DNA of 10,279 nt from assembly GCA_035544515.1 (NCBI GenBank), contig DATKEG010000029.1:1-10279 (forward strand), given 5' to 3'. The stretch is from DATKEG01 sp035544515. Its GTDB lineage: Bacteria; Acidobacteriota; Vicinamibacteria; Fen-336. The notes beneath the pieces were generated by a model, which saw only the letters and a list, made by a program, of their open reading frames with translations, was not told the origin of the DNA and did no database searches. Below are positions 5,430-10,279 of this stretch, in pieces. The position numbers and the translations under genes were made by a program. The number at the start of each line of letters is the position of its first letter. The first letter of the stretch is position 1.

Positions 5430-6185
5430 ATGGAGTCCGTTCGAGTCGAGGAGCGCGCGGCCACCCTCTACGTCACGCTGGCGCGCCCACCCCTCAACGT
5501 CCTCGACCTCGCCATGATCGGCTCGCTGCACGAAGCGCTCGCCGCTTTGCCGGGCCGGCGCGACCTGAAGGCGGTGGTGCTGCGCTCGGCGGTCGACGGT
5601 ACGTTCTCGGCCGGAGTGGACGTGTCCGCCCATGCACCGGAGCGCGCGCCCGAAATGCTCGAGGCGTTCCATGCGCTCTTCCGCCTGCTCGACATCCTGC
5701 CGCAGGCCACCCTGGCCGCGGTGGATGGACTGTGCCTGGGCGGCGGATGCGAGCTGGCCGTGGCCTGCGACGTCGTGCTGGCCACCGCCAGGTCGCGCCT
5801 GGGCCAGCCGGAGATCGACGTCGGCTGCTTTCCTCCCGTGGCCTGCGTGCTGCTTCCCAGGCTGGTCGGACGGATGGCCTACGAGCTGATCCTGGAAGGG
5901 GCGCCGATCTCCGCCGGCGAGGCCGCGCGCATCGGCCTGGTGAACCGCGTCGTGGACGACGTGGAGCGCGAGGCGCGCCTCTGGGCCGAGCGCATCGGCG
6001 GCAAGAGCGCGGCCGTGCTCGCCCTCGCCCGCCGCGCCGTCCGTCGCGGCGGGCACGGTCCGTTCGCGGAGGCGCTGGCGGAGGTGGAGGCGATCTACCG
6101 TCGAGACCTGCTGCCGACGGAGGACGCGACCGAAGGCGTCCGCGCCTTCAGGGAGAAGCGTCGGCCGCGCTGGAAGGACGGCTAG
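5430..6185 (+). CDS. Enoyl-CoA hydratase/isomerase family protein, cyclohexa-1,5-dienecarbonyl-CoA hydratase-like
   Basis: This 251-residue crotonase acts on CoA thioesters. The oxyanion-hole segments are TFSAGVDV (58-65) and DGLCLGGGCELAVACD (99-114). The two acid-base glutamates of hydratases are present as Glu108 (GGGCELA) and Glu128 (GQPEIDVG). The stretch VDVSAHAPERAPEMLEAF (63-80) and GCFPPVACVLLPRLVG (132-147), with Pro-Pro in place of the usual GAGGT, resemble what I recall of cyclohexa-1,5-dienecarbonyl-CoA hydratases of the anaerobic benzoyl-CoA pathway. No other genes of that pathway are in the window, so a general hydratase role is equally possible. ATG 5430 is chosen because GGGAGG (5418-5423) lies 6 nt upstream and the fold starts at once. 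An in-frame ATG at 5385 would add 15 Ser/Arg-rich residues. It converges on the next minus-strand gene with 6 nt between stops. Confidence 0.85.
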   Translation: MESVRVEERAATLYVTLARPPLNVLDLAMIGSLHEALAALPGRRDLKAVVLRSAVDGTFSAGVDVSAHAPERAPEMLEAFHALFRLLDILPQATLAAVDGLCLGGGCELAVACDVVLATARSRLGQPEIDVGCFPPVACVLLPRLVGRMAYELILEGAPISAGEAARIGLVNRVVDDVEREARLWAERIGGKSAAVLALARRAVRRGGHGPFAEALAEVEAIYRRDLLPTEDATEGVRAFREKRRPRWKDG

Positions 6186-6191
6186 TGCCGG

Positions 6192-6878
6192 TCAGCCGAG
6201 CCGGGACTGTTCGGCCCCCGACGACAGCCGCCGGCTCTGCGCGGCCAGCGAGGCCAGGCAGACCCGGAAGCTCTCGAGCGACTCGTCGGTGATCGTGCGG
6301 AAGTCGCTGCGCAGCGCGTTCAGGTCGTTCCAGTCGCGGTCCACGGTCGAGCGCGTGTCGCGGATGCGCCGCGTGGAGCCGGCCAGGAAGCGCAACACGA
6401 CCCCGAGTCCCTGGCCGAGCACATAGAGCCGCAGCCGGAACCGCTCCGCGGAGGTCACCAGGAACCGGTGCAGGATCTGGTTCAGGGCGGCCAGGCTGGC
6501 CAGCTCCGTGACCTTGAAGTCGCGCGGCCGCAGCGGCGCCACCGGCACCATCGCCGACACCATGCGCGAGAACACGGCCATGCCGTTGAGGAGCCGCCTC
6601 AGGTCCGGCGCCGCCCGCTCGATCATGGCATAACCGAGCTCCACGAGCCGGATCGCCTCGTCCACCGAGCCGACCAGGCGGTGCTCCTCGGCCTTGTCGT
6701 AGGCGTAGTCGGCCATGGCCAGCTCGCCGTCGAGCTGTGAGCGCATCTTGGCGTAGAGCGCCTGGTCGTTGTTGTTGAGCAGCGTCTCCCAGTCCTGCCA
6801 GCGACTCTCGCTGATGCGGCCCCAGAGCAGCAGGAAGAGCAGGCAGCCCCCGCCGGCGCACCCGAGGAGGACGAGCAC
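6192..6878 (-). CDS. Membrane-anchored helical protein of unknown function (last gene of the operon)
   Basis: I do not recognise this 228-residue protein. Residues 1-20 (LVLLGCAGG then CLLFLLLWG) form one hydrophobic segment that should act as an uncleaved membrane anchor. The rest is predicted to be mostly alpha-helical and charged: EHRLVGSVDEAIRLVELGYA (65-84), DLRRLLNGM (92-100), ELASLAALNQILHRFLVTSA (125-144) and a long C-terminal helical stretch with many Arg/Asp/Glu (168-218), possibly coiled coil. Arginines after the segment (21, 26) would favour a cytoplasmic body, but the lack of N-terminal charge leaves topology open. The start is GTG 6878, which overlaps the stop of the upstream seven-TM gene by one base (TAGTG), with GGAGGG just upstream. 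Translation is therefore probably coupled. The tight coupling suggests a protein acting with the seven-TM protein and the GAF-Fis regulator. Confidence 0.72.
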   Translation of the reverse strand: MLVLLGCAGGGCLLFLLLWGRISESRWQDWETLLNNNDQALYAKMRSQLDGELAMADYAYDKAEEHRLVGSVDEAIRLVELGYAMIERAAPDLRRLLNGMAVFSRMVSAMVPVAPLRPRDFKVTELASLAALNQILHRFLVTSAERFRLRLYVLGQGLGVVLRFLAGSTRRIRDTRSTVDRDWNDLNALRSDFRTITDESLESFRVCLASLAAQSRRLSSGAEQSRLG

Positions 6879-7567
6879 TACGCCCTCCAGGGCTGTAGGC
6901 GGCGCACGAGGGCGGGCGAAGCCTGCGGCTGGGGCTCGTCACGCCAGGAGCTCCAGGCCCAGAAGCCCACGAGCACCATGAACGCGATCGGCTCCAGCGC
7001 CTGGGCGTACGGGAAGAAGCTCGAGCCCCACTGCTTGATGAGGCTCAGCAGGGTCGTGAAGATCAACAGGTAGGGCACGAACGCGAGCAGCAGCGCCTTG
7101 TGATAGGCGTGGACCGGGACGCGGTACCACGTGATCAGGATGGCGAGCCCGTTGATGAGCCAGATCGTCCCGGTCAACACCCGGGGCTGCCACTCGAGCA
7201 GCACCACGCTGGAACTGGCCGTCCCCGGGATCCCCACGAGCGCGAGCGAGGTCGCGACCAACACGCCGAACAGGAGGCGGCGCGCGGTCGCGTTGGCCGC
7301 CGGAAACGCCTGGAACGTCCGGTACGCCAGCTCGAAGGCAATGGCCATCCGCAGCGCGTCGAAGATCCCGTGCCCCAGGATCCAGAACCAGGCCTTGAAG
7401 AACTGATCGGGCCAGAACGTGACGAGCGTGTTGTAGGACAGGACCACGACGAGGTAGGCGAGGAACGACCAGCAGAGGTGGGCGCGCCGGCGGGCGACGA
7501 GGCCGACCACCGCGATGAGGCAGAGGGCCCTGACGATGTGCGCGACGAGGATCTGGTCCGGGGTCAT
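6878..7567 (-). CDS. Seven-transmembrane protein of unknown function
   Basis: This 229-residue protein is almost entirely membrane. Seven hydrophobic segments can be drawn at about residues 7-25, 31-50, 57-80, 98-114, 131-148, 156-175 and 190-207. Arginine-rich connections follow segments 1 (ARRRAH), 3 (ANATARR) and 5 (YRVPVHAYHK), and the tail RDEPQPQASPALVRRLQPWRA (209-229) is basic. By the positive-inside rule the N-terminus is outside and the C-terminus inside, as in receptor-like seven-TM proteins. There is no lysine in segment 7, so it is not a retinal protein, and no kinase, cyclase or HD domain is fused to it. I cannot name a family. ATG 7567 overlaps the stop of the upstream regulator gene by four bases (ATGA), so translation is probably coupled. 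A longer reading to 7705 overlaps the regulator's helix-turn-helix and is not favoured. Confidence 0.78.
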   Translation of the reverse strand: MTPDQILVAHIVRALCLIAVVGLVARRRAHLCWSFLAYLVVVLSYNTLVTFWPDQFFKAWFWILGHGIFDALRMAIAFELAYRTFQAFPAANATARRLLFGVLVATSLALVGIPGTASSSVVLLEWQPRVLTGTIWLINGLAILITWYRVPVHAYHKALLLAFVPYLLIFTTLLSLIKQWGSSFFPYAQALEPIAFMVLVGFWAWSSWRDEPQPQASPALVRRLQPWRA

Positions 7568-8214
7568 GCCTGAGCCCAGGCCTTCCGCCGCGACGGGACC
7601 TCCGTCTTCCTCACCCTCTCCCGCACGATGTTGTGCCGCTGCAGGCGGAGGTAGATCGTCCGGCGGGTCACGCCCATGAGGCGGGCCACGCGCGAGATGT
7701 TCCACTCGTTCTGGACGAGGAGCAGGAGCAGCCGTTCGCGGGCGATCTCCTCGTCGCTGGTCTGCGACAGGTAGGCCTGGACCGCCGAGGGCGCCGGCGG
7801 CGCGGTGGCGGCCGCGACCACCGCGTGGGCGATGGCCACGCCGAAGGCGGTCAGGCTGGAGGTGTCGAGCCCGCTCCAGTCAGTGCCCGCGGCGACGTCG
7901 AGATAGAGCAGCGCCACCACCGATCCGCTCTCCATCAGCGGCGCCACGGCGTAGCTCGCCCGAGCGTCGGACGCACGCAAGATCTCGCCGCTCAGGAATT
8001 TGGCGCGATGGGTCGACCAGGCGGCCTGGACGGTGGAGACCGCCTCGATGCCGAAGCCACGGCCCGTGAACAGCGTCAGCCTGTCCCCGTCCAGAGCAAA
8101 GACGGCCGCTCCGCGCGCCTTGTTCAGCGAGAGGAGGAAGGCCAGGGTGCGGTCGGCGGCTCCGCGCGGATCCCCCGCGACCAGGAGGGCTGCGAGCTGA
8201 TTCGTGACTGCCAC
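7564..8214 (-). CDS. GAF domain and Fis-type helix-turn-helix transcriptional regulator
   Basis: This is a 216-residue one-component regulator. Residues about 1-137 have a GAF-like sensory pattern: helix ADRTLAFLLSLNKA (20-33), strands AAVFALDGDRLTLFTGRGFG (36-55), ILRASDARASYAVAPLMESGSV (78-99), VVALLYLDV (99-107), and a last helix SLTAFGVAIAHAVVAAAT (120-137). After a Pro/Ala linker, residues 160-196 (ERLLLLLVQNEWNISRVARL, then MGVTRRTIYLRLQRHNI) form a Fis-family helix-turn-helix. The AAA+ sigma-54 activator domain that often sits between these two is absent, so it should act directly on DNA. The GTG at 8214 has AAAGGAG at 5-nt spacing. An in-frame ATG at 8319 would run through the divergent promoter and is rejected. 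It is the first gene of a three-gene unit, overlapping the seven-TM gene by 4 nt. The ligand and target are unknown. Autoregulation or control of the divergent small gene is a reasonable guess. Confidence 0.86.
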   Translation of the reverse strand: MAVTNQLAALLVAGDPRGAADRTLAFLLSLNKARGAAVFALDGDRLTLFTGRGFGIEAVSTVQAAWSTHRAKFLSGEILRASDARASYAVAPLMESGSVVALLYLDVAAGTDWSGLDTSSLTAFGVAIAHAVVAAATAPPAPSAVQAYLSQTSDEEIARERLLLLLVQNEWNISRVARLMGVTRRTIYLRLQRHNIVRERVRKTEVPSRRKAWAQA

Positions 8215-8300
8215 GGAGGCTCCTTTCGGCGCTGCCCGCCCGGCGAGGGACCGGTTTCGGACCCAGTCAGGCCCCCCCTTATGAAAGGCTTGACGAGGCG

Positions 8301-8329
8301 TGTATACTCCAGTTCCCAATCCAATGCAA
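8301..8329. promoter_or_regulatory. Shared divergent promoter between the GAF-Fis operon and the small ORF
   Basis: The 6-bp palindrome GTATAC (8302-8307) yields TATACT on the plus strand (8303-8308) and TATACA on the minus strand (8306-8301). For the minus direction a TTGCAT lies exactly 17 bp upstream (plus-strand 8324-8329), a plausible -35. For the plus direction the -35 is weak (TTATGA at 8279-8284 with 18-bp spacing). Two tandem CCAAT units lie inside the minus-strand spacer (8316-8325). Leaders would be about 80 nt for the regulator and about 70 nt for the small ORF. Confidence 0.45.
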
Positions 8330-8384
8330 GCGCGGGGGGGCCGGCCTCAGTGGGAGGTCCGCCGACCCGGGCGGAGGAGGTTTT

Positions 8385-8540
8385 GTGGCTCGGAAGGTCC
8401 AGCTGGTGGCGTTCATCCTCGGAATGGTGCTCGTCGGTGTGGAGCGGTTCACGGCCAGCGCTTCGGCGGCCACGCCCCACGCCGCTCAGGCGCCGGTGTA
8501 CGACGGCGGCACGCCGATCCCGCCGGACATGGCCCGGTAG
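8385..8540 (+). CDS. Small exported or membrane peptide (51 residues), hypothetical
   Basis: This is a 51-codon ORF with a GTG start preceded by GGAGGAGG (8373-8380) at 4-nt spacing, one of the strongest ribosome-binding sites in the window, and with a TATACT box about 77 bp upstream. The protein has the layout of a Sec signal: positive Arg3/Lys4, a hydrophobic core VQLVAFILGMVLVGV (5-19) and a small-residue stretch TASASAA (23-29) offering Ala-x-Ala cleavage sites after Ala26 or Ala28. The remaining 23-25 residues (start near ATPHAAQAPVYDGG, end PPDMAR) are Pro/Ala/Gly-rich and could be a secreted peptide. Alternatively the core is an uncleaved single TM helix. I do not know a family. It is divergent from the GAF-Fis/seven-TM operon and may share its control. 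Too short to be certain, but the start signals are strong. Confidence 0.6.
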   Translation: MARKVQLVAFILGMVLVGVERFTASASAATPHAAQAPVYDGGTPIPPDMAR

Positions 8541-8572
8541 GCGCGGCGGAAGACCGAGCCGACCCCACCCGA

Positions 8573-8597
8573 CCAGGTGTCCGCGCACCGCACCTGG
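8573..8597 (+). terminator. Stem-loop after the small ORF (possible terminator without U-tract)
   Basis: CCAGGTG (8573-8579) and CACCTGG (8591-8597) are perfect 7-bp inverted arms around an 11-nt loop, 32 nt after the stop of the small ORF. A 12-bp palindrome CCGCCCGGGCGG follows at 8603-8614. No run of T follows, so this is not a classical intrinsic terminator. It could be a processing or stabilising structure. The rest of 8541-8731 shows no ORF I can support. Confidence 0.35.
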
Positions 8598-8719
8598 AGG
8601 CTCCGCCCGGGCGGATCGTGACCCGACCACGGTGTCCCGTTCCGGTCCGCCCCAGGACCTCTGCTCCCACGCCCCTGTCCGCGACGTCCCCCCGTTTCCC
8701 GCCCTCGCGCTGTCCGCAC

Positions 8720-8725
8720 TAGGAT
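8720..8725 (+). promoter_or_regulatory. -10-like TAGGAT before the deaminase gene
   Basis: TAGGAT ends 6 bases before the ATG at 8732, the distance expected for a transcript starting at the initiation codon. The AGGA inside the same box could alternatively act as a weak Shine-Dalgarno at 7-nt spacing. The two readings exclude each other and cannot be told apart from sequence. Confidence 0.35.
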
Positions 8726-8731
8726 CGCGGG

Positions 8732-10135
8732 ATGACCACCGTGATCGAGGGCGCCCGCCTGCTCGCGCCCATGGACGACGCGCGACGCCGGCTCACCGAC
8801 GGCTGGGTCGTGGTGCGCGACGAACGCATCGACCGGGTGGGCGCGGGCGCGCTGCCGGGCGGCCTGGAGACCGCCCGCCGGATCGACGCCCGGGGCAAGG
8901 TCGTCCTCCCCGGCCTCGTCAACACGCACCACCATCTGCCCCAGACGCTGACCCGCAACGTGCCGCGCGTACAGGAGGCCCCCCTGTTCCGGTGGCTCAC
9001 CGAGCTGTACGAGGTATGGCGGGGCTTCGACGCGAGCGCGGTGGACGCCGCCGCCCGCGTCGGCCTCGGCGAGCTGCTGCTAACCGGCTGCACGACCACC
9101 ACCGATCACCTCTACCTGTTCCCCCAGGGACAGGAACGGCTCATCGACGTGGAGATCGCCGCCGCGCGCGAGATGGGGATCCGCTTCCAGCCCACGCGCG
9201 GCGCCATGAGCCGCGGCCGCAGCCTCGGCGGCCTGCCGCCGGACGACGTCGTCCAGGACGAGCGGACGATCCTCGAGGACTGCCGCCGGCTGATCCGCGA
9301 GCACCACGACCCCCGTCCGGGGGCCATGACCCGCATCGCGCTGGCGCCCTGCTCACCCTTCTCGGTGACCACGGACCTGATGCGCCGCACGCGGGACCTC
9401 GCGCGAGCCGAAGGGGTGCGCCTCCACACCCACCTCGCCGAGACGCTGGACGAGGACGCCTACTGCCTCGAGACCTACGGCGTGCGCCCGGTGGAGTACC
9501 TGCGCGGGCTCGACTGGCTCGGCTCCGACGTCTGGCTGGCCCACTGCGTCCACCTGCGGCCCGAGGAGGTGGCGCTGCTCGGCGGGACGGGCACCGCGAT
9601 CGCGCACTGCCCCAGCTCCAACTTCCGCCTTGGATCGGGCCTCGCCCCGGTGCGCGCCCTGCTCCAGGCGGGCGCCCCGGTCGGTCTCGGTGTCGACGGG
9701 TCCGCCAGCAACGACAGCTCGAACATGCTGGCCGAAGCGCGCCAGGCCCTGCTCGCGCATCGCCTCACGCCCGATCCCGCCCGCTGGCTCACGGCCGAGG
9801 AGGTCCTCTGGATGGCCACGCGCGGCGGCGCGCGCTGCCTCGGCCGCGACGACATCGGCAGCCTCGAGCCGGGCAAGTCGGCCGACCTGATCCTGGTGGA
9901 CACGCGGCGGCTGTCCTACGCCGGCGCCTCCAGCGATCTGCTGGCCGCACTCGTGTTCTCGCCCTGGCCGGAGCCGGTGGACACGGTCATGGTGAACGGC
10001 CGCGTCGTGGTCGAAGGCGGGGAGCTGGTCGGCATCGACACGTCCGCCCTGGCGGCGCGCGCCGACGCCATCTCGCTCCGGCTGCTCGAGCGCGCCTCGC
10101 AGGCGACGGGGCGGGACTACTTCGCGCGCGGGTGA
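8732..10135 (+). CDS. 8-Oxoguanine deaminase-like amidohydrolase (TRZ/ATZ family)
   Basis: This 467-residue protein is a metal-dependent deaminase of the amidohydrolase superfamily, ATZ/TRZ branch. Metal-site residues are visible: His66 and His68 in VNTHHHLPQTLTRNVP, His234 in LHTHLAE (with Glu237), His271 in WLAHCVHL, and Asp322 in LGVDGSASNDSSN. Other stretches, such as TTTTDHLYLFP (121-131), RFQPTRGAMS (151-160), IALAPCSPFSVT (202-213), RPVEYLRGLDWLG (252-264) and HCPSSNFRLGSGLAPVR (292-308), follow the pattern I recall for characterised 8-oxoguanine deaminases. These enzymes turn 8-oxoguanine into uric acid and ammonia. The C-terminal SLEPGKSADLILVD and VNGRVVVEGGEL form the small beta-domain. 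Chlorohydrolase or hydroxyatrazine hydrolase (AtzB-like) activity is the main alternative. ATG 8732 fits the fold start. No other purine gene is adjacent. Cytoplasmic, with no signal peptide. Confidence 0.87.
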   Translation: MTTVIEGARLLAPMDDARRRLTDGWVVVRDERIDRVGAGALPGGLETARRIDARGKVVLPGLVNTHHHLPQTLTRNVPRVQEAPLFRWLTELYEVWRGFDASAVDAAARVGLGELLLTGCTTTTDHLYLFPQGQERLIDVEIAAAREMGIRFQPTRGAMSRGRSLGGLPPDDVVQDERTILEDCRRLIREHHDPRPGAMTRIALAPCSPFSVTTDLMRRTRDLARAEGVRLHTHLAETLDEDAYCLETYGVRPVEYLRGLDWLGSDVWLAHCVHLRPEEVALLGGTGTAIAHCPSSNFRLGSGLAPVRALLQAGAPVGLGVDGSASNDSSNMLAEARQALLAHRLTPDPARWLTAEEVLWMATRGGARCLGRDDIGSLEPGKSADLILVDTRRLSYAGASSDLLAALVFSPWPEPVDTVMVNGRVVVEGGELVGIDTSALAARADAISLRLLERASQATGRDYFARG

Positions 10136-10186
10136 TGGCCTAGCAGCCCGTGGTGGAAGTCCAGCTGCATTCGGCGGGCGATGCAT

Positions 10187-10256
10187 CCCGGCTGGCGGCG
10201 TTGCTCCTCCCTTACATATCCCCGATATGCGCGGTCGTCGCGCCTTGCCCGCCGGG
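10187..10256. repeat. Long imperfect hairpin, REP-like element at the window end
   Basis: The centre is a perfect inverted repeat, CATATC (10215-10220) / GATATG (10224-10229) with loop CCC. The outer arms CCCGGC (10187-10192) and GCCGGG (10251-10256) are perfect and share the same centre of symmetry (about 10222). Between them GGC and GGCG on the left have partners on the right, with a short bulge. The whole 70-nt block can fold into one long stem-loop. It lies downstream of the deaminase gene, in 144 bp without any gene. The look is that of a dispersed palindromic repeat; copy number cannot be seen from one window. Confidence 0.5.
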
Positions 10257-10279
10257 CGCCTCGCCCGCCTCGGTGCGAC

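Noticed and set aside
6842..6878. Lipobox (LLGC) at the start of the 228-residue protein
   Set aside because: The cysteine is at residue 6 with no positive n-region before it, too short for a lipoprotein signal. A plain membrane anchor is more likely.
8290..8308. TTGACG at 8290-8295 as the -35 for TATACT
   Set aside because: The spacer would be only 7 bp, far too short for sigma-70.
8215..8319. Longer start (ATG 8319) for the GAF-Fis regulator
   Set aside because: It would translate through the promoter region. GTG 8214 has AAAGGAG at the right spacing and starts at the GAF domain.
7633..10143. An 836-codon open frame on the plus strand
   Set aside because: It is antisense to the GAF-Fis gene and then runs out of frame through the small ORF and the deaminase gene. 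Its composition is Arg/Pro/Gly-rich with no domain, typical of a shadow frame in GC-rich DNA.
1..10279. CRISPR arrays, tRNA or rRNA genes, insertion sequences
   Set aside because: No regularly spaced repeats, no cloverleaf or rRNA stretches and no transposase-like protein were found on reading both strands.

Overview
This is a very GC-rich chromosomal window (roughly 70% G+C by eye, with G or C in most third codon positions) from a bacterium. The gene content is a cytochrome P450, an M20 carboxypeptidase, a crotonase, an 8-oxoguanine deaminase-type amidohydrolase and a PilZ response regulator. Together with the base composition this suggests a soil or groundwater lineage such as Rokubacteria/Methylomirabilota or a deltaproteobacterium. 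That placement is inference: no rRNA or other marker gene is present.

Layout from left to right. (1) 1-259, minus: the N-terminal end of a cytochrome P450, cut by the window edge. (2) 311-1447 and 1509-1826, plus: an M20 glutamate-carboxypeptidase-like hydrolase followed by a short HPF/RaiA-type ribosome-associated protein. (3) 1897-3108, minus: glycine C-acetyltransferase (kbl), with a good promoter and Shine-Dalgarno. (4) 3214-3435, plus: a small proline-rich ORF divergent from kbl. (5) 3497-4015 and 4079-4735, plus: a DinB-superfamily protein, then a receiver-PilZ response regulator. (6) 4748-5155, minus: a short protein I do not recognise. (7) 5156-5429: a divergent control region with inverted and direct GGTGTA/TACACC repeats. 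(8) 5430-6185, plus: a crotonase resembling cyclohexa-1,5-dienecarbonyl-CoA hydratase. (9) 6192-8214, minus: a tightly coupled three-gene operon, read as GAF-Fis regulator, seven-TM membrane protein, membrane-anchored helical protein. (10) 8385-8540, plus: a 51-codon ORF with a strong Shine-Dalgarno and a signal-peptide-like N-terminus, divergent from that operon. (11) 8732-10135, plus: a probable 8-oxoguanine deaminase. (12) 10136-10279: non-coding, with a long imperfect hairpin that looks like a dispersed repeat.

Most genes are single housekeeping or catabolic functions in short units: amino-acid, CoA-ester and purine salvage or degradation, and ribosome hibernation. The part that looks like an unnamed system is 6192-8540. 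There the genes for a small putatively secreted peptide, a seven-TM membrane protein (predicted N-out/C-in), a GAF-Fis one-component regulator and a membrane-anchored partner are packed around a shared divergent promoter. Their joint function is a hypothesis. The arrangement, overlaps and motifs are visible in the sequence.
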